From Microbacterium aurum (GTDB taxonomy: Bacteria; Actinomycetota; Actinomycetes; Actinomycetales; Microbacteriaceae), in assembly GCF_016907815.1 (NCBI RefSeq), contig NZ_JAFBCQ010000001.1:1612001-1676000 (forward strand): a DNA stretch of 64,000 bases. Direction: 5' to 3'. The position numbers and the translations under genes were made by a program. Of this stretch, positions 1-7,754 are shown piece by piece (the stretch's first letter is position 1; every line of letters starts with the position of its first letter). Under the pieces are notes generated by a model. That model was not told the origin of the DNA, ran no database searches, and saw only the letters and a list, made by a program, of their open reading frames with translations.

Positions 1-844
1 CCGACAGTCTCTCGGCTTCGCCGACAAGCGCGGCCGGCGTGCATGTGACAGCCACGCAGCCGCGCTGTCCGCAGGAGCAGGGTGGGCCGGCGGGGTCGAC
101 CACGATGTGCCCGATCTCTCCGGCATTCCCGGACCCGCCTCGGACGACCTCGCCGGAGATCACCAGACCCAAGCCGAGGCCGGTGCCGAGGTAGAGAAAC
201 GCGAAGTTGAGATCCCTGATCGTTGGTGAGAGCCACCGCTCGGCGACGGCCGCGGCCGTGACGTCTTTGTCGAGCACGACAGGCAGCCCGGTGGACTCGC
301 TGACCGACCTCTGCAGCGGGACTCGATGCCACGCACCCAAGTTCGGTGGATCGACGATGACGCCGCGTTCGATGTCAATCGGACCTGGGGCCGCGATCCC
401 GACGCCGACGACCCGCTCCCGATCGACGGCGGCGGTCGCCAGTACGCGTTCGACCTGGCGACTGATGAGTCGAACCGTCTTCGCGGGCTCACCGGCGGTA
501 GGCGCTGGGTGGCGGCGGTGCGTGATCACCGTTCCGTCCAGCGCGAGCAGCACGGTTGAAATCACGCTCGGATCCACATGAACCCCGACAGCAAAACGAC
601 TATCGCCGACGAGTAGGAGTGGGGTGGGAGGTTTTCCGCGCCCCGAGGTGGTGGTCGAACGCGTACCTTCGGCAATGATGCCGGCTTCGATCATCCGCTG
701 GCAGATGTTCGACACCGTCTGCGCCGACAGTCCTGTTATCGACGCCAATTCGACCCGACTCATGGCCCCCGCGCGGCGGATCTGTTCCAGAATGACCGCC
801 TGGTTGTAGTTGCCCACGCTGGGCTGATTGGCGCCGCGGCTCAC
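1..844 (-). CDS. ROK-family transcriptional regulator, C-terminus cut by window edge
   Basis: The reverse strand reads open from a GTG at 844 to the window edge (281 codons). The first 75 residues form a winged helix-turn-helix (…SRVELASITGLSAQTVSNI…). They are followed by a ROK sugar-kinase-like fold with VGIAAPGPID, YLGTGLGLG and the zinc-binding CSCGQRGC motif around residue 263. ROK repressors of this layout (NagC/XylR type) control sugar catabolism. The target is not visible because the gene runs off the window. The start was chosen because the HTH begins about 10 residues in and no ATG lies upstream in frame. Confidence 0.88.
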   Translation of the reverse strand, partial: MSRGANQPSVGNYNQAVILEQIRRAGAMSRVELASITGLSAQTVSNICQRMIEAGIIAEGTRSTTTSGRGKPPTPLLLVGDSRFAVGVHVDPSVISTVLLALDGTVITHRRHPAPTAGEPAKTVRLISRQVERVLATAAVDRERVVGVGIAAPGPIDIERGVIVDPPNLGAWHRVPLQRSVSESTGLPVVLDKDVTAAAVAERWLSPTIRDLNFAFLYLGTGLGLGLVISGEVVRGGSGNAGEIGHIVVDPAGPPCSCGQRGCVAVTCTPAALVGEAERLS

Positions 845-976
845 AGTCGCCGCCTCCTGTCTCTGATCGGTGGGCAGAAGCGTAGCGCCCCCGGAGCGGA
901 TCTGGGGTTACCGCGGAGAGCACAGCGTGCGCCGCGAATTAGGATTGCGTCACGCGCTGATGAGGGGTAGCAAGTC

Positions 977-1060
977 TTGAGCAACAACCACGCCACGTTC
1001 ATCTGGTCGATCGCGGATCTGCTGCGCGGGAGCTTCAAAGCCCATCAGTATGGCGACATT
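977..1060 (+). pseudogene. hsdM: hsdM 5' fragment (type I restriction-modification methyltransferase), cut off by an IS element
   Basis: A TTG at 977, preceded by GAGGGG about ten bases upstream, opens a 28-codon frame containing NHATFIWSIADLLRG. This is the characteristic N-terminus of HsdM methylase subunits (…ASFIWSVADLLRG…). The frame continues through HQYGDI and stops at 1061, where the IS inverted repeat begins with TGA. The usual continuation (ILPFTVLRRLD) is absent from both strands of the next kilobase, so the remainder of the gene was deleted rather than merely displaced. The identification rests on remembered family motifs, not a search. Confidence 0.72.
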
Positions 1061-1173
1061 TGAAGCGCCCTGAGTTTGTTGGAGGCTGCTGACCTTGGAA
1101 ACGAGGATGGGGTTGTGCCGAGAATGGGAAGCCGACGACGCGTCGCTACTCGGTCGAGGAGAAGGCCGCCGCA

Positions 1174-1449
1174 GTGCGGATGGTGAGGACGCTGCGTGCC
1201 GAGCTTGGCGTCACGCAAGGGACGGTCCAGCGGGTCGCGACGCAGCTCGGATACGGGGTCGAGTCCGTGCGGGTGTGGGTGAAGCAGGCCGACGTCGTCG
1301 ACGGCGTCACGCCGGGTGTGAGTTCGGCGGAGGCGCAGCGGGTTCGTGAGTTGGAGCAGGAGAGCCGGGAGCTGCGGCGGGCCAACGAGGTGCTCAAACG
1401 TGCGGCGTCTTTCTTCGGGGCGGAGCTTGACCGCCACTACCGGAAGTAG
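1174..1449 (+). CDS. IS3-family transposase OrfA (helix-turn-helix subunit)
   Basis: OrfA supplies the DNA-binding part of the IS3 transposase. The product has a basic N-terminal HTH (VRTLRAELGVTQGTVQRVA) and a C-terminal leucine-zipper-like segment (EAQRVRELEQESRELRRANE) ending FFGAELDRHYRK. The frame is open back to 1093, and upstream codons spell KPTTRRYSVEEKAAAV, which looks native. No ATG, GTG or TTG sits in frame there, so the original start seems lost and GTG 1174 is only a formal start. OrfB lies in the -1 frame, consistent with programmed frameshifting in this family. Confidence 0.75.
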   Translation: MRMVRTLRAELGVTQGTVQRVATQLGYGVESVRVWVKQADVVDGVTPGVSSAEAQRVRELEQESRELRRANEVLKRAASFFGAELDRHYRK

Positions 1450-2369
1450 TCGCGTTCATCGACGCGAATAAGGACGACCTGGTCGATGGTCGCCGGCTCG
1501 GGGTCGAGCTCATCTGCAGACTGCTGCAGGTGGCTCCGAGCAGCTACTACGCCGCCTAGACCCGCGCCCCCTCGGCTCGCACCCGGCGGGGCGAGGAGCT
1601 GGTCCCGTAGCTGGTCGAGCTGTGGGAGACCGACTACCGTGTCTACGGGGTCCGCAAGCTCTGGAAAGCCGCCCGGCGCGCCGGCATCATGATCGGCCGG
1701 GACCAGACCGCCAGGTTGATGCGGGTCGCCGGGATCGAGGGCGCCAGACGGTCGAAGCGGGTGAAGACGACGCGGCCGGATCCGGCGTCGGCGCGGCACC
1801 CGGATCTGGTGAAGCGGGAGTTCACCGCCGAGGCGCCGAACCGGCTCTGGGTGACGGACCTGACGTTCGTTCCCACGTGGGCCGGTGTCGCGTATGTGTG
1901 CTTCATCGTTGACGTGTTCTCGCGGATGATCGTCGGCTGGCGGGTCGCGTCGCATATGCGGACCGAGATGGTCCTCGACGCGATCGAGATGGCCCGCTGC
2001 TCACGCGGCGCCCGACACGAGGATTTGAGGTGTCACAGCGACGCGGGGTCTCAATTCGCGTCGATTCGCTACGGCGAACGACTTGCGGAGATCGGTGCCA
2101 CGCCCTCGATCGGGACCGTCGGAGACAGCTATGATAAGGCGCTGGCAGAGACGGTGAACGGCTACTACAAGGCCGAACTCGTCCGCGGACCCGCTCGATC
2201 CGGGCCATGGAAGACAGTCGAAGACCTCGAGCTCGCGACCCTCGGCTGGGTGCACTGGCACAACACGCAGCGCCTCCACGGCTACCTCGGCGACGTCCCG
2301 CCCGCCGAGTTCGAGACCTCGTTCTATGCTGTCCCCAACGACCACAATCTGCTGTTCGGAATCAAATAG
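1443..2369 (+). pseudogene. IS3-family transposase OrfB, interrupted by two amber codons
   Basis: OrfB is the catalytic IS3 subunit (rve integrase fold). In the -1 frame relative to orfA the reading begins VVAFIDANKDDL and hits TAG at 1557-1559 after APSSYYAA, then TAG again at 1608-1610, 17 codons later. Downstream the frame is open to 2369 with all three catalytic residues: Asp in WVTDLTFV (1857), Asp in CHSDAGSQ (2040) and Glu in ALAETVNGYYK (2148), spaced D-35-E. An internal GTG/ATG restart near 1689 would lack the N-terminal region. The catalytic core therefore decayed only through point nonsense changes. Confidence 0.85.
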
Positions 2370-2397
2370 CGCGAGTCTCCATCAGACCCAGGGCGCT

Positions 2398-2511
2398 TCA
2401 TAGCCGCCTCCGACCAGCGCGCGAGCTGAGATCGTCACCGGTAGGGGTGATCGTGAGCTCGGAAGCAACCCGCCAAAAGTCGAGGTCGGGTTCGGTCGCG
2501 ATCGTGCTCAT
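2398..2511 (-). pseudogene. Unrecognised 37-codon N-terminal fragment abutting the IS
   Basis: On the minus strand an ATG at 2511 opens 37 codons beginning MSTIATEPDLDFWRVASEL. They run straight into the right inverted repeat, whose terminal TGA provides the stop. This could be the start of a gene whose body was removed together with hsdM, or a chance frame. There is no clear ribosome binding site. The stretch from 2512 to 2655 holds nothing else I can recognise. Confidence 0.3.
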
Positions 2512-2655
2512 CAATCGTGAGCGTATGCCATACAGGCGACATCGCCTCACGGGAGACGACTCCGCACATACACGGACGTCCAGCGCATTGCTCGCAGAAG
2601 AATCGACATGCGACGTCCGATCCGGTCCGTCAGGGCGAATCGGGAAGCGAGGACG

Positions 2656-3048
2656 TCAGCCGACCATGGCGCTCGCGGCGCCCGCGATGTAGGGGATCAG
2701 CCAGATCGCCCAGACGATGATGCTGAACCGGTGGAAGGCGCGCTTCTCGTTCTCGCGGTCGCGCACGAGCACAACCATCGCCCACACGAGGTGAACAGCC
2801 ATCAGGATTATCGCCGCGGTGCCAGTCCACGCCATGAGCGTGCCGGCTGCGTTCTGCGCGATCCCCGCCGCCCGCTGGTCCGCCGCGATCCGGGTCATGA
2901 GGATCGTGCCGGTCGTGTCGCACGCAAGACCGATCGCGAACATGCCCGCGTGCCACCACTTTAGCGTGCGCTGGATTCGTTCGGCCCATACGCCGACGCT
3001 GTAGAAGACGAGCGCGGCGGTGATGATCACGATGGCGAGAGGAAGCAT
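2656..3048 (-). CDS. hsmA: HsmA-family small membrane protein
   Basis: The 130-residue product has four hydrophobic helices (about residues 2-20, 33-50, 68-95 and 108-128). It carries the family's WWHAGMFAIGLACDTTGTILM stretch near the second helix. The family is annotated as HsmA in several Gram-positive genomes, and its function is poorly defined. It is an integral cytoplasmic-membrane protein. It diverges from the MMPL transporter, and the 145-base gap carries CTGAAC-type half sites suggesting a shared regulator. ATG 3048 gives a complete first helix. Confidence 0.7.
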   Translation of the reverse strand: MLPLAIVIITAALVFYSVGVWAERIQRTLKWWHAGMFAIGLACDTTGTILMTRIAADQRAAGIAQNAAGTLMAWTGTAAIILMAVHLVWAMVVLVRDRENEKRAFHRFSIIVWAIWLIPYIAGAASAMVG

Positions 3049-3066
3049 GACGCCAGTGTAGTAATC

Positions 3067-3203
3067 CTTCAGCTGAACTGAAGCCGGACTGCCGCCGCGA
3101 GGTGTGGTCGATCCCGACGTCCATCTTTCGATGGAGACGCCGCTCGACTCGACGGGTCATGGCGAATGACGCGGCGGCGACTGAACTGGTCAGGTGCGTT
3201 CAG
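3067..3203. promoter_or_regulatory. Divergent control region with repeated CTGAAC/GTTCAG half-sites
   Basis: Two dyads with related arms lie between the divergent hsmA and MMPL genes: CTTCAG-5-CTGAAG at 3067-3083 and CTGAAC-11-GTTCAG at 3181-3203. The second overlaps the GTG start of the MMPL gene, so either a repressor occludes the start or the transcript is leaderless. No regulator gene is adjacent. The reading as operators is inference from symmetry only. Confidence 0.3.
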
Positions 3204-5323
3204 TCTCGTCCTCTCTCTCCCGTGCCCTGACGTCCCGCCGCGGCGCCTGGGTGTCGCTCATCATCGGGATCCTGGTGCTCGTCGGGCTCACCGCAGCGTT
3301 CGGTCGCGCGACGATGACCGCAGACAGCCAGATCGCGCCTCCCGATTCCGAAGCGGCGCGAGTTGCCGCGCTCGCCGACGAGTTTCCGGATGCCGATGAC
3401 CGGACACTTCTCGTCGTTGCGTCTGCGACCGACGGCGGCGCGCTCACGGCGACTCAGACCGACGGTCTCACCAGCCTCGCCGAGGCGTTGACCGGGGTGG
3501 ACGACGCGCGCGTGCTCGGCCCGTTTCCGAGCCACGACGGCCGCGCCGCCGTCGTGCAGGTGACGGCTCCCATCAGCGGCGACGAGCCGGCGGCCGACCG
3601 TGCGCTCGTCGACGAACTCCGCGGCGTCGTCGCAGACAACGGTGTGGGCGGTCTCGCCCTGCAGGTCACCGGTGGCCCGACGTTCGGCGTCGACGTGGCA
3701 TCCGCCTTCGACGGCGCCGACGTCACGCTTCTGCTCGTGACGATCGGGATCGTCGCGGTGCTGCTCATCTTCACCTACCGCTCGCCGGTGCTCTGGCTCG
3801 TCCCGCTGGTGGTCGTCGCCCTCGCCGATCAGGCCGCGAGCAAGGTGACCGCAGCGCTCGGGAGCACCCTCAGCCTGCAGTTCGACACCGGTATCGTGAG
3901 TGTCCTCGTGTTCGGCGCCGGCACGAACTACGCGCTGCTGCTGATCTCCCGCTACCGGGAAGCTCTCGCTGCGGAGCCCGACCACCGTCGCGCGCTCGCG
4001 GGCGCGTGGCGGGCGACGCTCCCTGCGGTCCTGGCATCCAACCTCACCGTCGTCCTGTCCCTCCTGACCCTCGTCCTTGCCGTCATCCCCGGCACTCGCG
4101 GTCTCGGCGTCGCTTGCGCCGTCGGTCTCGTCATCGCACTCGCCGCCGTGCTGCTGGTGCTGACACCGGCCCTCGCCGTGTGCGGCCGGGGCATCTTCTG
4201 GCCCTTCGTCCCGCGCGCCGGCGACGCGACCGCGAGTCGGGGCCGTGTCTGGCGGACGGTCGCGCGGTACGTCGTGCAACAACCGTGGGCGCCGCTGGTC
4301 GGCGGTGTCGCGCTCCTCGCGATGATGGCCACCGGAGCGTTCGGGGTGTCGGTCGGTCTCAGCCAGGCGGAGAAGTTCCGCGTTCCATCGGAGGCGGCCG
4401 CCGGACTGACGGTGCTCGCCGAGCACTTCGACGCGGGCCAGGCGCAGCCGTTCACCATCGTGGCGAATGCGGCGAAGGTCGACGACGTGGTGGCGGAAGC
4501 CGAAGGCGTTCCCGGTGTCGCCCGGGTCAGCGTCTCGGCGACGAGCGTCGACGGCCACCTCGTCCGGTTGTCCGTCGTGGGTGGACCGTCGCCGGGAACG
4601 CCCGACAGCCGTGCGGTTGTGGTCGACCTGCGAGAGGCCGTGCACGCCGTGTCCGACGCAGACGCCCTCGTGGGCGGTCAGGGTGCGGCGGATCTGGATG
4701 CCCGGAACGGCAACGTCCGCGATCTCCTTCTGATCGCGCCGCTCATCCTGCTGGTGACCTTCCTCATCTTGACGGTGCTCCTGCGTGCGGTCGTCGCTCC
4801 GCTCCTCCTTCTCGCGGTCAACGCTCTCAGCGCTCTCGCGGCGATCGGGGCGGGGACCTGGCTCGGACGCATCCTGTTCGGTTGGAACGCGCTGGACCTG
4901 CAGGTGCCGCTCCTGGCGTTCCTGTTCCTCGTCGCCCTCGGGGTCGACTACACGATCTTCCTCGTGCATCGCGCACGCGCCGAAGCGCGGATGGTCGGCA
5001 CGCGCGAAGGCATGGTGACCGCCCTCGCGACGACGGGTGGGGTGATCACGAGCGCGGGAATCGTCCTCGCCGGGGTCTTCGCAGCGCTCGGCCTCCTTCC
5101 GCTCGTCACGCTCGGGCAGATTGGCCTCATCGTCGGCATCGGCGTGCTCGTCGACACCCTCGTCGTCCGCACCCTCGTCGTCCCTGCGCTTTTCTCGGTG
5201 CTCGGCGACCGCATGTGGTGGCCGAACGGGCCCGGGGCAGGCGCCGAACCGGTCGACCCGGGAGAATCGGATCATGTCGTCACCGACAGTGAACCCGACC
5301 CCGCATCGCGCGCGCGGACGTGA
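3194..5323 (+). CDS. MMPL-family transporter
   Basis: This 709-residue RND-superfamily membrane protein has the duplicated MMPL architecture. There is an N-terminal helix (about residues 17-38), then a periplasmic loop with an SEAARVAALADEFP segment. A first block of six helices (about 180-370) contains GAGTNYALLLISRYRE, and after a second loop a second block (about 510-680) contains LGVDYTIFLVHRARAE. The paired Asp/Asn-Tyr motifs are the proton-relay signature. MMPL proteins export lipids, drugs or siderophores, and the substrate here is unknown. The two-component kinase start overlaps its 3' end by 50 bases, so the three genes are probably one operon. Confidence 0.9.
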   Translation: MRSVSSSLSRALTSRRGAWVSLIIGILVLVGLTAAFGRATMTADSQIAPPDSEAARVAALADEFPDADDRTLLVVASATDGGALTATQTDGLTSLAEALTGVDDARVLGPFPSHDGRAAVVQVTAPISGDEPAADRALVDELRGVVADNGVGGLALQVTGGPTFGVDVASAFDGADVTLLLVTIGIVAVLLIFTYRSPVLWLVPLVVVALADQAASKVTAALGSTLSLQFDTGIVSVLVFGAGTNYALLLISRYREALAAEPDHRRALAGAWRATLPAVLASNLTVVLSLLTLVLAVIPGTRGLGVACAVGLVIALAAVLLVLTPALAVCGRGIFWPFVPRAGDATASRGRVWRTVARYVVQQPWAPLVGGVALLAMMATGAFGVSVGLSQAEKFRVPSEAAAGLTVLAEHFDAGQAQPFTIVANAAKVDDVVAEAEGVPGVARVSVSATSVDGHLVRLSVVGGPSPGTPDSRAVVVDLREAVHAVSDADALVGGQGAADLDARNGNVRDLLLIAPLILLVTFLILTVLLRAVVAPLLLLAVNALSALAAIGAGTWLGRILFGWNALDLQVPLLAFLFLVALGVDYTIFLVHRARAEARMVGTREGMVTALATTGGVITSAGIVLAGVFAALGLLPLVTLGQIGLIVGIGVLVDTLVVRTLVVPALFSVLGDRMWWPNGPGAGAEPVDPGESDHVVTDSEPDPASRART

Positions 5324-6548
5324 CACGTCCCGACGTGGCCGCCCGGGCGGCAGCGTGAGCTGGGCAATCCGGCTCGGGCAGACCGCGATCACGACGGTGC
5401 TTCTCGTCGTCGCCGCCATCCGCGCAGCTGCCGACGGCGTTCCCCTCGCGTGGGTCCTCTCGATCGCGCTCGTCTTCACGGGCTGGTACGTCGGCGGTCT
5501 CGTCCTCGGCGCTCGCACGCGCGACCCCGTGCTGGCGACGTGGTGGCTCGGCGGACTGTCGCTCATCTGGGCCGGCGCGGTCGCGATCTCGGCAGAGTTC
5601 GTGTGGCTCGCGTTCCCGCTGTGGCTGCTCGCCGGGTTCGTCCTGCGCTTGCCGTGGGCGATCGCTTTCAGCGTCACCATCCTCGCGGTCGTGATCAGCG
5701 CACCGCTCCTCCACTCCGGCACGACGAGCTATGCCAACGTGGTCGGTCCCGTCGTGGGCGGCGTCTTCGCCTTCGGCATCGCGCGCGGCTACCTCGAGCT
5801 CGTCCGCGACGGCCGAGAGCGCAGGCGTCTCATCGCCTCGCTCGTCGCGGCCCAGGAGGAGACAGCTCAACTGCAGGACGAGCTCGCTCGGACGCAGCGG
5901 GAATCAGGCGCCGGGATGGAGCGCACCCGCCTTTCCCGCGACATCCATGACACCGTCGCGCAGTCGCTGTCGTCGATCGGAATGATCGCCCGCGGCGCGG
6001 AGTCCGCCTCGGCGCGGGAGATGGCGACCGCGCTCGGCCAGATCGTGCAGCTGGCACACGAGGGCCTCGTCGACGTCCGGCGCATCGCGAACGCGATGGC
6101 TCCGGCGGAACTGGAGGGCTCCGCGTTCGGCGATGCGCTCCGGCGCATGCTCGCGCGCCTCGAGGAAGAGACGGGCATCCGCACCGATCTGCACATCGAC
6201 GAGGCGCTGCCGGCGATCCCCATGGGCGCGGAGGTCGCGCTCCTGCGCACGGTCCAGTCCGCCCTCGCGAACGTCCGTGCGCACGCGGCGGCGCGGCGTG
6301 TGGTCGTGACGATGACGGATGCCGGTGACACGGTCCGCCTCGACATCGCCGACGACGGCATCGGGTTCGACGCCACCGGGTGGGACGCGCACGCCGCGCG
6401 CCGTACCGACGGGACGGGTTATGGACTGCGGGCGATGCGCGCGCGACTGCGCGAACTCGGCGGCGACCTCGACATCGAGAGCACGCCGGGCGACGGCGTC
6501 GCCCTGTCGGCGTCGCTGCCGATCACAGCGAACGGAGCACCCCGATGA
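5274..6548 (+). CDS. NarL-group sensor histidine kinase
   Basis: The protein has 424 residues. Five or six hydrophobic helices cover about residues 30-175. A linker coiled coil with RRRLIASLVAAQEE follows, then a HisKA_3 dimerisation region with the phospho-acceptor in SRDIHDTVAQSLSSIG (His225). The C-terminus is a HATPase_c domain showing DDGIGFD and a GTGYGLRAMRARL G-box. Such kinases phosphorylate a NarL/FixJ regulator, here the next gene. ATG 5274 was preferred over earlier in-frame starts because GGGAGAA precedes it and upstream residues are MMPL shadow. The signal sensed is not evident. Confidence 0.9.
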   Translation: MSSPTVNPTPHRARGRDTSRRGRPGGSVSWAIRLGQTAITTVLLVVAAIRAAADGVPLAWVLSIALVFTGWYVGGLVLGARTRDPVLATWWLGGLSLIWAGAVAISAEFVWLAFPLWLLAGFVLRLPWAIAFSVTILAVVISAPLLHSGTTSYANVVGPVVGGVFAFGIARGYLELVRDGRERRRLIASLVAAQEETAQLQDELARTQRESGAGMERTRLSRDIHDTVAQSLSSIGMIARGAESASAREMATALGQIVQLAHEGLVDVRRIANAMAPAELEGSAFGDALRRMLARLEEETGIRTDLHIDEALPAIPMGAEVALLRTVQSALANVRAHAAARRVVVTMTDAGDTVRLDIADDGIGFDATGWDAHAARRTDGTGYGLRAMRARLRELGGDLDIESTPGDGVALSASLPITANGAPR

Positions 6549-7204
6549 CCGCCGCACCGGCAGCCCGGCCGCTCGATCCGCGGCCGCACCTGCGCCTGAT
6601 CGTCGTCGACGACCATCCCATCGTCCGCGCGGGCATGCGGTCGCTGTTCCCCCTGGACGGACCGGTGGAGGTCGTCGGTGAGGCCGCGACGGGCGAGGAG
6701 GCCCTCACCCTGGCCCGCCACGTGCGACCCGACGTCGTCCTGTGCGACCTTCGTCTCGGCGACGGTATCGACGGGGTGGAGACGACCCGCCGACTCCGGG
6801 CGCTGGACCCTGCTCCCGCCGTCGTGATCCTCACGACCTTCGACCGGGACGTCGAGATTCTCCGTGCGGTGGAGGCCGGCGCCGCCGGCTATCTGCTGAA
6901 GGATGCTCGATCCGAGGAGATCACCTCCGCGATCCGCCGGGCGGCGGCGGGGGAGATCGTGCTTTCGCCAGAGCTGACCGCCCGCATGGTGCAGGTCATG
7001 CGCGCGCCGCGGGTGCGCCTGACCGACCGTGAGATCGAGGTGCTCGGCCTCCTCGAGACCGGTGCCTCCAACCGCGAGATCGCGAAGACGCTGTTCGTCA
7101 CCGAGGCCACCGTGAAGACCCACCTCGTGCACCTGTTCGACAAACTCGGTGTCGACAGTCGGTCGCGGGCGGTGGCGGTGGCGCGCGAGGGCGGGTTACT
7201 CTGA
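6545..7204 (+). CDS. NarL/FixJ-family response regulator
   Basis: This 219-residue regulator has a receiver domain (about 17-130) with the acidic pair Asp22-Asp23 and phospho-acceptor Asp68 in VVLCDLRLGDG, followed by a C-terminal LuxR helix-turn-helix (TDREIEVLGLLETGASNREIA). Its ATG overlaps the kinase stop codon in an ATGA, a sign of translational coupling, so it is the cognate partner. Phosphorylation would trigger dimerisation and promoter binding. The likely targets are the flanking transport genes, by context only. Confidence 0.93.
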   Translation: MTAAPAARPLDPRPHLRLIVVDDHPIVRAGMRSLFPLDGPVEVVGEAATGEEALTLARHVRPDVVLCDLRLGDGIDGVETTRRLRALDPAPAVVILTTFDRDVEILRAVEAGAAGYLLKDARSEEITSAIRRAAAGEIVLSPELTARMVQVMRAPRVRLTDREIEVLGLLETGASNREIAKTLFVTEATVKTHLVHLFDKLGVDSRSRAVAVAREGGLL

Positions 7205-7295
7205 CCGCGATCGGGCGGCGTCCATCTCAACCGTTCGGATGATCCCGGACGCTCCGATGATTGCGAACGTGGATGGTGACGTCGAAAGGAATCCC

Positions 7296-7754
7296 ATGCG
7301 TCGCCTGTACATCGCCTCGTTCACCTACATGGTCGCCGGAGTGCTCTCCGGCCTGTTCTATCGCGAGTTCACGAAACTCAACGACTTCCCTGAGGGGCAA
7401 TCCACGCAGCTCGGGCTCGCGCACACGCATCTGCTCACGCTCGGTTTCATCGTGCTGCTGATCGTGCTCGTCCTCGAGAAGCAGTTCACGCTCTCCCGCA
7501 GCAAGATGTTCGGCTGGTTCTTCTGGCTGTACAACGCGGGCGTCGTTCTCACATCCGCCATGCTCATCTGGCACGGGATCCTCACTGTCCTCGGTCAGGA
7601 GTCGAGCAAGATGATCGCGGGGATCGCCGGCACCGGGCACATCCTCCTCACTGCCGCGATGGTTCTTCTGTTCCTTGCCCTCGGTCGCGCCCTGACGCAC
7701 GCCCGTGTGCAGGCGGACGCATCCGCCGAACCCGCACTCGCACCCGCGTCATGA
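7296..7754 (+). CDS. DUF2871-family membrane protein
   Basis: The 152-residue protein has four transmembrane helices. It shows the family pattern of RRLYIASFTYMVAGVLSGLFY, a histidine pair in GLAHTHLLTLGF and a further histidine in LIWHGILTV and GTGHILLTAAM. These conserved histidines could bind haem or metal, but no function is established. ATG 7296 follows a GAAAGGA ribosome site, and earlier in-frame starts fall in the response-regulator tail. It overlaps the following exporter by ATGA, so the two are co-translated. Confidence 0.8.
   Translation: MRRLYIASFTYMVAGVLSGLFYREFTKLNDFPEGQSTQLGLAHTHLLTLGFIVLLIVLVLEKQFTLSRSKMFGWFFWLYNAGVVLTSAMLIWHGILTVLGQESSKMIAGIAGTGHILLTAAMVLLFLALGRALTHARVQADASAEPALAPAS

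Larger units (their letters stand above)
1061..2400 (+). mobile_element. IS3-family insertion sequence, decayed
   Basis: Imperfect terminal inverted repeats bound the element. The left end at 1061 begins TGAAGCGCCCTGAGTTTG and the right end, read inward from 2400, begins TGAAGCGCCCTGGGTCTG. Inside are orfA and a -1-frame orfB with the D-D-35-E triad, the IS3 layout. No 3-4 bp target duplication is visible: ATT lies before the left end and TAG after the right end. Two amber codons disrupt orfB, so the copy is probably immobile on its own. Confidence 0.9.

Noticed and set aside
3200..5722. Minus-strand frame of 840 codons opposite the MMPL and kinase genes
   Set aside because: Highly charged, low-complexity translation with no domain. 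It is the antisense shadow of high-GC coding DNA.
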